From Oxynema aestuarii AP17 (GTDB lineage Bacteria; Cyanobacteriota; Cyanobacteriia; Cyanobacteriales; Laspinemataceae), in assembly GCF_012295525.1 (NCBI RefSeq), contig NZ_CP051167.1:2976001-3040000 (forward strand): a DNA stretch of 64,000 bases. Reading direction: 5' to 3'. The translations under genes were made by a program, and so were the position numbers. Positions 44,112 through 53,136 of the stretch are shown here, in pieces; the stretch's first letter is position 1, and each line of letters begins with the position of its first letter. The notes beneath the pieces are model-generated. The model made no database searches, was not told the DNA's origin, and worked only from the letters and a program-made list of their open reading frames with translations.

Positions 44112-47100
44112 ATGACTCATCCCCCCACCCCAGAACCCGATCGCCCCCGCAATCCCTTGAAGCGGTTTGTACGGTGGCTGAAACGTCCTTCAACCCTGAT
44201 GATTGGCGGTGGGGTATTGGTTCTAACCACGGCGGGGGGGATTTGGGGCTATTTTTGGCTCGATCGCCAACTGGCGCCCTTAATTGGCCGACAATTGAGC
44301 GAAATTCTCAACCGTCCGGTACGGGTGGGCGAGCTGGAAGGCTTGAGTTTCAATGGGATTCGCTTCGGGCGATCGCTCGTTCCCGCCACCGCCACCGATC
44401 CCGATAGGATTTCCATTGAGGCGATCGATGTCGGTTTCGATTTATCTCCTTTAGTTTGGAACCGCTCTTTACCCCTACAAATCACCCTCGTTCGCCCCAA
44501 TATTTACCTCGAACAAAACGAACTCGGGGAATGGATAAATCTAGAACTTGAAAGCAAAGAAGAAAGCGAACCGTTGCCGATCGAATTGCCGACGACGATC
44601 GCCGTAGAAAACGCCGAAATTATTTTACTGAGTTATCAAAAAACAATTCCCCTCCAACTAACCGTTAACGGAACCGCCACCTTATCCCAACAGTTTAAAT
44701 TTGCCACTTACGATTTCGAGGTCGAGTTTAAACAAGGGCAAGTTCATCTGATGGGCGAAACGGCGATCGAAAGCGGACGCACGAAAGCCAATGCTCGCAT
44801 TCAAAACTTAGCCCTCACCAGTCTCGATCCGGTCGTTCCGACGGGAACGCCTGTTAATATAGCCGGGGGAAACATTAACGCCAATCTGGCGATCGATCTG
44901 GCTTCTTTTGAAGAATTACCATCACTTTCGGGCACCTTTCGCCTCGATCGCGCCCAAATTGCCAGCGACTCCCTCACCGGAGTCGCCGAAGCCAGTGGAT
45001 TGCTCCGCTTTCAAGGGCAAATCGTCCGCCTGGAGGAGGTTCGGGCGAGTTACGGTCCGGTATCCGTCGAAGCGGGAGGAAGCATCGATTTAAACCGGGG
45101 GTTCGATGTCGGCGTCCGCGTCAATCCCTTTCAAATTGCCGAAGTTCTCGATCGATTCAAGATAGAATTACCCGTCGCGGCGCAAGCCATGTTAACGGGC
45201 AATTTCGAGATTGCGGGAGGGTTAGAAAATCCCGAAATTAACGGACAAATTCGCACCCAAGGAACGACGACGATCGATCGTGTCGATTTAGCAGAAATTC
45301 GCGTGGGAGTGGCGATCGATCGCCGTCAACTGATTCTCAATGAATTACTCGTGCGTCCTCGTAGCGGAGGGACACTCACCGGGACCGGTCAGGTGCAATT
45401 TCCCTCGGAAAACGGCGGGGAAAGTGCGCCGATGCAATGGGCGTTTGACATGCAAGCGAATTTACCTGTAGATGCGATCGCCAGCGCCTACGGTTTACCG
45501 CCGAATCTGTCGATCGGGACGTTGCGCGCGTCCGCCACGGTGCGCGGAACGCCGGAAACGCCGGAAGCGCGGCTGATTTGGGAGTTACCGAACGCGGAAG
45601 CGGCGATCGCCTCGTCTCGTTTTCCCCTGTCCGGTGGCGGCGAAGTGGTGTTGAAGGGAGACACCCTCACCGTGGGCGATACGCGCCTTCAAATTGGGGA
45701 CGGGGCGATCGTCGCGCGCGCCAACGCCAACCTCAAAACCAGTCAGTGGCAGGCTTTTGCCCAAATCGAACAATTTCCCCTCGATCCGTTCGTTCCCTTT
45801 CCGGTGCAGCTTTCCTCGGGTCGGGTGGAGGCGTCCGGTTCTTTGAAAAACCCGGCGCCGGAGGCGATCGCCGCTTCCGCCGATCTTGAGGTCGCCGTGG
45901 CGGGAGGAAGGGTAGACCTGCGCGGACGTTTGGACGAGGGGGAAATGACGGGTTTGGTGACCGCGTCGTCCCTACAGTTGCAGCAAGTCGGCGCCCCGAT
46001 CGCGATCGCCCTCCTCGGCGGAAATGCTCGGATTTCGGGGAATATCCAGAATCTCGATCCGACGGCGATCGCCGTCGAAACCGATCTGCGTTTGGGGGTC
46101 GCCGAGGCGATCGTCAGCGCGCGAGGACGACTCGATCGCGGAATCGTGAGGATGTCCGCGAACAGTACGCCGTTGGAACTTGCCGGATGGATCCCCGATT
46201 TACCCGTTCCCGTCTCCTTACTCGCCTCTCAAGCGACCGTTTCCGCCGCGATCGCCGACCTGCTCGCCGCCGCCGAAACCCAAGACTTGAGCGGGATCGA
46301 GGCAACGGCTAATCTGCGCTTGGGGGTCGCGGGAGGGACCGCCAACGCGATCGCCCGTCTGGACGCCGGGAGATTGCGCCTCGACGCCGACGCCACGGCG
46401 ATCGCCCTCTCTCCCTTCGTTCCCGATTTACCCGTCGAGGCGAGTCTGTCCACTGCGTCCGTGCAGTTTTCCGGGGCGATCGCCGACCTGCTCGCCGCCG
46501 CCGAAACCCGCGATCTGAGCGGAATTGAAGCTCAAGTTGAGGGCAATTTCGCGATCGCCGACGGTACGGCGCGGGCGATCGCCCGGTTGGAGGGAAACAA
46601 TGTGACAGCCTCCGCCCGCAGTTCGGCGATCGATCTCACTAACCTTATTCCCGAGACCGAGGGCGCGATCGCCGTGCGCGGTAGCCGCCTCAATCTAGAA
46701 ACCTCGGTTAACGAGTTATTGCAACTGGCAGAAACCCAGGATTTTACGGGAATTCGCGCCGATGGCAGCGTCGATCTCGGCATCGCCGACGGCAGCGCCC
46801 GCGCCCAGTTCGCCTTAACGCGGGGAAACTTAAATCTCACAAGTAATGCATCCGGTATTAATCTCACCACCCTCGTTCCGACCTTGCCCGTTCCCGTCCG
46901 CTTAAATCGGGGTCGGGTGGAACTGTCCGCCGCGATCGCCACCTGGCTCGATGCGGCGCAAAGGCGCAATTTAGAAGGGATTCGCGCCCGCGCCGAAGCG
47001 GATTTAGGGGTCGCCGACGGACGGATCGACGCCCGCGCCGCGATCGCCGATCTCAATTGGAACAGCACGATCGCCCTGTCCGGGATCGACGTCGCCCAAG

Positions 47101-50100
47101 TGGTGGCTAATTTAGCCATTCCGACCGATCGACTGGCGATCGCCCCCGACGATACTCTCGACGGACGCCTCGAACTCAGTGGCGCCCTTCCCTCTCCCTT
47201 CGACCTCGACGGTGCGACCTTAAACCTGCGCGCGGAGGCGATCGACTTGCGCTTTGGAGAACAGGCGATCGCCGCCGACGGAACCCTCATGTTAAGCAAT
47301 TTGACAACCACACCGGAACTGGCGCGGGTCGATCTCGACGTGAGGGCGCGCTCGAATTTAGGGCGTTTACCCGTAGTTCTGCCCCCGGACGTGCGCATTC
47401 GCGGACAACTCGCCTTTGACGGACGCTTACGCGGGACGAACTTGCTCTCGAATCCCCTAGCGCCGGGAAATTTCCAGCTCGTCGGCGATCTCAACTTAGA
47501 CAATTTTGCTTTAAATGAGATCGTGTTCGACCCGTCGCTGTCGGGTTCGCTGACCCTAGAACCGGGACGGGAACTGGCGATCGCCTTACGCGGACCGCGC
47601 GATGTCATTGCGGCGCGACTCGATCCGTGTACTCGTTCCGACTGTCCGGCGCCGTATCTTCCCGCCTTTGTGGAACTGCGACAGGGGGAAGCAACGGAAA
47701 ACCCAGTTATCGCGACGGGACGGCGACGGGGCGATCGCTTCAACTTAGCCATCGAAAATTTCCCCCTCGCACTGCTACAACTCTCTCCCGGCGAGGATTT
47801 CGGCATTTCGGGAGACCTCGCCGGAACCGTGAGTGGCGAGATTTCGGCGAATTTATTTACCTTTGAAACCGCCGGAACCCTAGCGATCGATCGCCCCACC
47901 CTCGGATATTTGCAAGGGGAACAATTTCAAGTCAAGTTTAGTTATCGCGATGGGGTGGCGCGGGTCTCGGAAGCGACGGTCGCCCTCGGCGAAACTCGAT
48001 ATCGCTTTCAAGGCGGCGTCGATCTCAACACCGGGGAATTACAAGGGGAGGCGATCGTCGAACGCGGGTATATCCAAGATTTACTCGCCACGTTCAAATG
48101 GTCGAGTTTGAGCGACCTGGCGCGGGGAATTCAGACGCCGAATCGGTCGGCGATCGCCCTCGAAACCGCCGCCGTCGGGGAATCTGACGCAACGTTAATG
48201 GCGCAGTTGCGCCGTTTTTCGGAAATGAGTGCGTTTATCGAACAAATTGCCCAAATTCGCCGCGCCCCAGGTACACCCACGGAATTAGACCTGCAGGGAG
48301 AATATACCGGGTCGGTGACGGTGGGGGGAACGCTGGAAAATCCCCAAGTGAATTTTGAGTTAAAGGCGACGGATTGGAAATGGCGACCGAAACGGGCGTT
48401 TGCAACGATTACGGAACCTCTGGGATTGGCGATCGAAGAAAATCGGGTAATTCCGATCGATTTGGTCGTGATTCGAGGCGGTTTTAATAATGGCGCGGTC
48501 ACGGTGCAACCGATGCGCCTGGAGTTTTCCGGAACCGTGGTTTCGTTTGTCGGACAGTTGCAACCGCAAACGCTTTCGGGACAGTTTCGGTTGGAGAATT
48601 TAGCCTTAGATACGATTCGCAATTTCGCGGCAATTCCCCTCGACGTTCACGGGAATTTGAATGCGTCGGCGCAGTTGAGTGGAACTGTAGAAAATCCCCA
48701 AGTTCGCGGGGAAGTTTCGTTTAGCGAAGGGACGTTAAATGGGGAAGCGTTGGAGCGATTGTTGGCGAGTTTTAGTTTATCGGACAAGCGGGCGCGCTTG
48801 GCGACGGTGGAACCTTCTTTTATGAGTTTGCAGGCGAGTCTTCCGGTTCCCCCGGTGGCGGGAGAAAATGAGGAAATCGCGATCGATGCGAATTTGGGAA
48901 CGGAGGCGATCGCCTTAATGAGTGCATTTAGCGGCGGTCAATTGGAATGGGTGGCGGGGGAAGGACAGGTCGAATTGAAGGCGCGGGGAAATTTGAATTT
49001 AGCGGCGGGAACGGTCGATGATTTGGTGGCGACGGGGAATGTTTTACTAGATGAGGCGATCGTTAACATGGCGGCTTTACCGGAAGGAGAAGTTAAAATT
49101 AATGGCAAAATTGCTTTAACTCAAGACCGGATTCAAGTGGAACAAGTCGCCGCCGAATTTGCCGAAAGTCACTTGTCCGCCTCCGGTGTTTTACCGTTAT
49201 TACAGCCGTTTCCCGTCGAAAATCCCCTCACGATCGCCCTCGATCGCGGCGAATTAAAATTAGACGGGTTATATGAAGGCGAAATCGGCGGAAAAGTGGT
49301 AATTTCCGGTGCCGCCCTTGCTCCGGTGATTGGCGGTAACCTTGAGTTAGCTAATGCTAAAGTTTTAGTCCCCAAAGCTGAAGCCACTCAGCCCGAAACA
49401 ACTACGGTTGCGGAAACTTGGGCGATCGAAGACGGTCCGGCAGTTGAAAGTGCGCCCGTGGTGCCGAGATTTGATGATTTTCGGGTGGCGATCGGAGATG
49501 ATTTTAATATCGACGGTTCGCCGCTTTACCAGTTTAGAATTACTGGAGATTTATTAATCAATGGGTTATTAGATGACCTGCGCCCCCAAGGAACAATTTA
49601 CCTCAAACGCGGTGAAATTGACGTATTTAGCAGTCAATTTTTCCTTACCCGCGCCTACGACCATCGGGTAACGTTCGATCCGAATTGGGGATTAGATCCA
49701 TTTTTAGATATTCAATTTGGTACTCTTGCGTTTGAAACCCCCCGAATTCGCGAATTACAAAGAGAGAATTCAGAAATTCGCGAGGATATTGTCGTTTCTC
49801 CCCGACCGGATCAGATTAAAATTACTCTCGCAGTTCGCGGGCGATCGAGCGAAATTATCGCGGAAATGGAGAACGATTCGGATTTAATTGACGTGGTGGA
49901 ATTAAGCAGTATTCCCTCGCGCACGGAAAGTCAAATTTTAGCCCTTCTCGGCGGTCAATTCCTCGCGACCATTGAGGAGTTGGAAGGACAATCGCCGCGC
50001 GAGTTAGTGGAATTTGCATTTAATCGTTACGTGATTCAACCCGTGATTCGCGATGTTTTATTTACGGTGGAAGAGTTCGTGAGTGGGGTGGGTCGGAAAA

Positions 50101-50231
50101 TGGGCTTAAAAGATCTACAAGTTTATCCGGTGGTCGAAGCACTTTATGAAGTGGGCGACAATGAAACAGTGGGAATTTCTTACGATTACACGTTCGAGCA
50201 GTTTGAAGTGAAATATCGGATTAATTTTTAA
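44112..50231 (+). CDS. TamB/DUF490-domain envelope protein (very large)
   Basis: This 2039-residue protein has an N-terminal membrane helix (about 30-52, LMIGGGVLVLTTAGGIWGYF), a long repetitive beta-rich body, and a C-terminal TamB/DUF490 domain (about 1600-2039, ending FEQFEVKYRINF). It is the AsmA-like bridge type thought to move lipids or help assemble outer-membrane proteins. About residues 700-1000 contain four ~77-residue internal repeats carrying IADLLAAAETQDLSGIEA-like segments, clearest at 46245-46540. The length is large but typical for cyanobacterial members. It is alone on its strand. Confidence 0.9.
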   Translation: MTHPPTPEPDRPRNPLKRFVRWLKRPSTLMIGGGVLVLTTAGGIWGYFWLDRQLAPLIGRQLSEILNRPVRVGELEGLSFNGIRFGRSLVPATATDPDRISIEAIDVGFDLSPLVWNRSLPLQITLVRPNIYLEQNELGEWINLELESKEESEPLPIELPTTIAVENAEIILLSYQKTIPLQLTVNGTATLSQQFKFATYDFEVEFKQGQVHLMGETAIESGRTKANARIQNLALTSLDPVVPTGTPVNIAGGNINANLAIDLASFEELPSLSGTFRLDRAQIASDSLTGVAEASGLLRFQGQIVRLEEVRASYGPVSVEAGGSIDLNRGFDVGVRVNPFQIAEVLDRFKIELPVAAQAMLTGNFEIAGGLENPEINGQIRTQGTTTIDRVDLAEIRVGVAIDRRQLILNELLVRPRSGGTLTGTGQVQFPSENGGESAPMQWAFDMQANLPVDAIASAYGLPPNLSIGTLRASATVRGTPETPEARLIWELPNAEAAIASSRFPLSGGGEVVLKGDTLTVGDTRLQIGDGAIVARANANLKTSQWQAFAQIEQFPLDPFVPFPVQLSSGRVEASGSLKNPAPEAIAASADLEVAVAGGRVDLRGRLDEGEMTGLVTASSLQLQQVGAPIAIALLGGNARISGNIQNLDPTAIAVETDLRLGVAEAIVSARGRLDRGIVRMSANSTPLELAGWIPDLPVPVSLLASQATVSAAIADLLAAAETQDLSGIEATANLRLGVAGGTANAIARLDAGRLRLDADATAIALSPFVPDLPVEASLSTASVQFSGAIADLLAAAETRDLSGIEAQVEGNFAIADGTARAIARLEGNNVTASARSSAIDLTNLIPETEGAIAVRGSRLNLETSVNELLQLAETQDFTGIRADGSVDLGIADGSARAQFALTRGNLNLTSNASGINLTTLVPTLPVPVRLNRGRVELSAAIATWLDAAQRRNLEGIRARAEADLGVADGRIDARAAIADLNWNSTIALSGIDVAQVVANLAIPTDRLAIAPDDTLDGRLELSGALPSPFDLDGATLNLRAEAIDLRFGEQAIAADGTLMLSNLTTTPELARVDLDVRARSNLGRLPVVLPPDVRIRGQLAFDGRLRGTNLLSNPLAPGNFQLVGDLNLDNFALNEIVFDPSLSGSLTLEPGRELAIALRGPRDVIAARLDPCTRSDCPAPYLPAFVELRQGEATENPVIATGRRRGDRFNLAIENFPLALLQLSPGEDFGISGDLAGTVSGEISANLFTFETAGTLAIDRPTLGYLQGEQFQVKFSYRDGVARVSEATVALGETRYRFQGGVDLNTGELQGEAIVERGYIQDLLATFKWSSLSDLARGIQTPNRSAIALETAAVGESDATLMAQLRRFSEMSAFIEQIAQIRRAPGTPTELDLQGEYTGSVTVGGTLENPQVNFELKATDWKWRPKRAFATITEPLGLAIEENRVIPIDLVVIRGGFNNGAVTVQPMRLEFSGTVVSFVGQLQPQTLSGQFRLENLALDTIRNFAAIPLDVHGNLNASAQLSGTVENPQVRGEVSFSEGTLNGEALERLLASFSLSDKRARLATVEPSFMSLQASLPVPPVAGENEEIAIDANLGTEAIALMSAFSGGQLEWVAGEGQVELKARGNLNLAAGTVDDLVATGNVLLDEAIVNMAALPEGEVKINGKIALTQDRIQVEQVAAEFAESHLSASGVLPLLQPFPVENPLTIALDRGELKLDGLYEGEIGGKVVISGAALAPVIGGNLELANAKVLVPKAEATQPETTTVAETWAIEDGPAVESAPVVPRFDDFRVAIGDDFNIDGSPLYQFRITGDLLINGLLDDLRPQGTIYLKRGEIDVFSSQFFLTRAYDHRVTFDPNWGLDPFLDIQFGTLAFETPRIRELQRENSEIREDIVVSPRPDQIKITLAVRGRSSEIIAEMENDSDLIDVVELSSIPSRTESQILALLGGQFLATIEELEGQSPRELVEFAFNRYVIQPVIRDVLFTVEEFVSGVGRKMGLKDLQVYPVVEALYEVGDNETVGISYDYTFEQFEVKYRINF

Positions 50232-50459
50232 CCCATTTTTCAATCAGTCGCTTCACTGGATCTGTCAAAAAATTAAAACATCATTCTCAAGGGGGATGGC
50301 TATATCTGTCCTTGGGTGGAGTCAACAACGATCGCCAGGAGAGAGAATGAGGATAGCTTAGAATGGGCGTGTTTTCGAGCGATCGATGTCAGATCGCCGG
50401 ACAATTTAGCCCAATATTTTAAAGTTATTGTACTCATTTTTGCGATCGGAGGTTTGATA

Positions 50460-51470
50460 ATGGCTGAAGAAAATAAAAAACAATATACCCACGAAATTCA
50501 TCGGGAAGGTTCAACTCATCCACAGGTTAAAGAGCAGGAAACGGAAACTAAAATACAAGCGAGCGAACCCGTCGGAAATCGAGTGAATCATGATTCTCAT
50601 GCCACCAGTTACCATCGGGGCTACACTCAAGGAACGGCGAACGAAAGAAATCGCAATTATCAGAATTACGATAGGGGCGATCGCCAGGAAGATCGAGAAA
50701 ATAATCTCGTTTCTGGTTTATTTCTCGGCTTTTCAATTGCGGCTTTAGCTGCATTAGTGGGAGGAACGATTTACTATCTCAACGCGCGATCGCAATCTCC
50801 CGAACCCTCGGTGAATTCTACTCCCTCTACAACAACCCGAGAAGAAGAAACGACTATTATTGAACGGTTTATTCCGATTCCACAAGATTCTTCCTCTGAA
50901 GAGAACTCCCCTCAAAATAGCAGCCCTTCACCGGATCCAGAGATTAATATTACCGTTCCGGGTTCTGATTCTAGTTCCTCGGAAAATCAGCCCGAATCAC
51001 AAAATCCGTCTCAAAATCAATCGGAATCTCAACCGACTCCTACACCAAGTTCTAATGGCGATCGCAACACGACGATCGACCAAGATATTATCATTCCCGG
51101 ATCGTCGGATTCCGACCCTAATTCCGCGCCATCCGAATCGAGTTCTCCTTCAGGTTCGGCGCAACCGACGCCGGAGAATACGGAGGAATCTCGTAGAGAT
51201 GGGGCTAGTAATTCGTCGAATTCTACTCCGGATGAGGCGAGCAATTCTCAACCGAGTACCACTTCTCCCAATGCTTCTGATTCTGGCGGCGATCGTTCTC
51301 AAGTTCCAACGGAAGCATCGAATTCTTCTAGTGCGAATTCCGAGGGGTCGTCAACTGGAAATGAATCTGGAAATGAATCTGGAAATGAATCTGGAAATGA
51401 ATCGAAATCGGATCGATCGGACAGTACCGATCCTCGAATTCCCACGATGAGTTCGCCACCGACGCAATAA
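50460..51470 (+). CDS. Low-complexity Ser/Asn-rich single-pass membrane protein
   Basis: This 336-residue product starts ATG 50460 (MAEENKKQYTHEIHREGST) with GGAGG 7 bases upstream; an upstream frame extends to 50316. A charged N-terminal region is followed by one membrane helix (about 87-107, GLFLGFSIAALAALVGGTIY). A long disordered tail rich in Ser, Pro, Asn, Gln and Glu ends in four SGNE repeats. Nothing catalytic is visible. It looks like a cell-surface or linker protein; the family is unrecognised. Confidence 0.7.
   Translation: MAEENKKQYTHEIHREGSTHPQVKEQETETKIQASEPVGNRVNHDSHATSYHRGYTQGTANERNRNYQNYDRGDRQEDRENNLVSGLFLGFSIAALAALVGGTIYYLNARSQSPEPSVNSTPSTTTREEETTIIERFIPIPQDSSSEENSPQNSSPSPDPEINITVPGSDSSSSENQPESQNPSQNQSESQPTPTPSSNGDRNTTIDQDIIIPGSSDSDPNSAPSESSSPSGSAQPTPENTEESRRDGASNSSNSTPDEASNSQPSTTSPNASDSGGDRSQVPTEASNSSSANSEGSSTGNESGNESGNESGNESKSDRSDSTDPRIPTMSSPPTQ
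51355..51402 (+). repeat. 12-bp tandem repeat (CTGGAAATGAAT x4) in the Ser-rich gene
   Basis: Four perfect 12-base copies encode the repeated residues SGNE near the C-terminus of the protein. Perfect copies suggest recent slippage, so the copy number may vary between strains. Confidence 0.9.
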
Positions 51471-51493
51471 TTGCCGAGTGCAACCGATGACGT

Positions 51494-51809
51494 CGCGATT
51501 CCCCTCTGGGGACGCTTCGCGATCGCCAGATAACTTACCGTTCGAGGCGATCGCACTTTGCTGTCGTTTTTTCTATCCTACGGTCAAAGCAATTGGGTTT
51601 CCGATTCTTATTTCCCAGTTCGTTTGACTTTCAATAAGTATAATTGCCGACCCCTACAGTGAATTCGTGAATTCGTGAATTCAATGGGTGAAGCGGTGGG
51701 GAAACTTAAGATAATTGGGATTATAATGCCCACAAAATGGGTGCTTGATGGCGATCGCACCCGATCGCTTGTCTGGGCGATCGCGAAGCCTCCCCAGAGG
51801 GGAATCGCG
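51494..51809. repeat. MITE-like element with 34-bp inverted repeats
   Basis: The 34 bases at 51494-51527 (beginning CGCGATTCCCCTCTGGGG) are repeated in inverted orientation at 51776-51809, with one base difference. The 248 bases between hold the GTGAATTC tandem repeat and the 3' end of a hypothetical ORF. A partial relative (GCAGAGGGGAATCGC) lies at 17835-17849. This fits a small non-autonomous element; no transposase in the window matches its ends. Confidence 0.75.
51659..51682. repeat. 8-bp tandem repeat GTGAATTC x3
   Basis: Three perfect copies of GTGAATTC (51659-51666, 51667-51674, 51675-51682) lie inside the inverted-repeat element. Confidence 0.9.
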
Positions 51810-52047
51810 GCGATACTTGATGTTCTTGGCGTCCCGATAAGGGCAACATTTCCAATCCTTCCAAGGGATATCCCTGGTAGGTGACCCCTTCCGAAGGGTG
51901 CCAAGTGTAAGTGGGTACACTACCTTCTGCGTGTTCTACGGCGCTGACAACTAGATATCTCAACTGACCCGGTTGCGACACTAACATCACGGGTATTTCT
52001 TCTCCTGCAGGCGCACGGAGTTTGTGGGTCGGTGTGAAGACATTCAT
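51721..52047 (-). CDS. Small hypothetical protein with repeat-derived tail
   Basis: From ATG 52047 the frame gives about 108 residues. The first ~75 (MNVFTPTHKLRAPAGEEIPV to about GYPLEGLEMLPL) look like a compact, genuine domain. The remaining ~35 fall within the inverted-repeat element at 51494-51809 and read like translated repeat (RFPSGEASRSPRQAIGC). A plausible history is that the element inserted into the 3' end of the gene and replaced its tail. The family is not recognised. Confidence 0.45.
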   Translation of the reverse strand: MNVFTPTHKLRAPAGEEIPVMLVSQPGQLRYLVVSAVEHAEGSVPTYTWHPSEGVTYQGYPLEGLEMLPLSGRQEHQVSPRFPSGEASRSPRQAIGCDRHQAPILWAL

Positions 52048-52563
52048 CGGATAAACCTCGCGCTCGCGCGGCAGATGTAAAAGCATAGGATAATCGACTC
52101 TTTTATCAAAAGCTGGCTTCTTAAATAAAATCCAATATTTCAGCCCCTTCGATCGTGTTTGAAGTGGGTTGAAATCGGTGATTTTACTGAACTCTTGTTG
52201 CGATCGCGATCGCTGCCTAAATTCTTCATTGATGCAGAGTCACTTTCGATGACGCTCGATCGTTATGGCGATCGCTAAAGGCGAGAGAGGAATTAGAAAA
52301 ATAATGCCTTTTAAATAGTATAAAAAATTCCTGAAAGTTTCCCAACGACATAGCTTAACAAAACTAAATACATTGCATTAGTAAATCAAATACCTCGATT
52401 GAGGGCGATCGCCCCCGCCGCCGGGCCGATCTTGCCAAATCCGATCGGCGTGTTTATCCTCCGAGAGAAAAGAGAAAAAGCACTGATGGCTAATTTTCTG
52501 GAATATTCCGGAAAATTAGCTATCCAAAGTGGTAGGATTAAATTGTGAATTTTTACCACCAAG
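52048..52563. other. Spacer at the left side of the IS607 element
   Basis: This 516-base AT-rich stretch has no convincing ORF. It contains a near-perfect 32-base palindrome at 52489-52520, annotated separately, and probably the left end of the IS607 element and the tnpA promoter. Confidence 0.5.
52489..52520. repeat. 32-bp palindrome just upstream of IS607 tnpA
   Basis: GCTAATTTTCTGGAAT at 52489-52504 and ATTCCGGAAAATTAGC at 52505-52520 are complementary except for one base. It ends 43 bases before tnpA and is a good candidate for a recombinase-binding or terminal structure of the element. Confidence 0.75.
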
Positions 52564-53136
52564 ATGCCGAAAAAATATGTCACCCCGAAAGAAGCGCAAG
52601 CAATTCTCGGAGTCTCTGAGAAGACCCTGCGAAATTGGGACAAACAAGGAAAAATACGTGCAATTAGAATTCCCTCTGGACATCGCAGGTATGACATATC
52701 CTCGATTGACGGAAAGAAAAATAGAGCCAGGATCATCTATGCCAGAGTCAGCAGTCATAAGCAAAAAGCAGACCTTGACCGGCAAGCAGATTACCTACTT
52801 TGCCTCTACCCAAGAGCCGAAGTCATCAAAGAAATCGGGTCAGGACTCAACTACAATCGAAAAAAATTTAAAGCCATTCTGGAACGAGTTATGTCAGGAG
52901 ATGTCGAACAGCTTGTGGTCGGGCACAAAGACAGATTGGCAAGATTTGGATTTGAGTTGCTCAAATGGATTTGCGAACTCAACCATACAGAACTCGTGGT
53001 TTGCAACAACACAGAACTTAGTCCAGAAAGAGAAATGGTGGAAGACATACTGGCAATCGTTCACGTCTTCTCTTACCGACTCTATGGACTCAGGAAATAC
53101 AAGTCTCAAATCAAAGAAGATCCGGGTTTACCCTGA
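52564..53136 (+). CDS. tnpA: IS607 TnpA serine recombinase
   Basis: The 190-residue protein has an N-terminal MerR-like helix-turn-helix (about residues 1-50, VTPKEAQAILGVSEKTLRNW) and a serine-recombinase catalytic domain beginning RIIYARVSSHKQKADLDRQ, where a Ser of YARVSS is the nucleophile. Downstream RLARFGFELL and NNTELSPEREMVEDILAI match the family. It looks complete. The tnpB start at 53084 lies inside its 3' end, giving a 53-base overlap in a different frame. Confidence 0.95.
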   Translation: MPKKYVTPKEAQAILGVSEKTLRNWDKQGKIRAIRIPSGHRRYDISSIDGKKNRARIIYARVSSHKQKADLDRQADYLLCLYPRAEVIKEIGSGLNYNRKKFKAILERVMSGDVEQLVVGHKDRLARFGFELLKWICELNHTELVVCNNTELSPEREMVEDILAIVHVFSYRLYGLRKYKSQIKEDPGLP

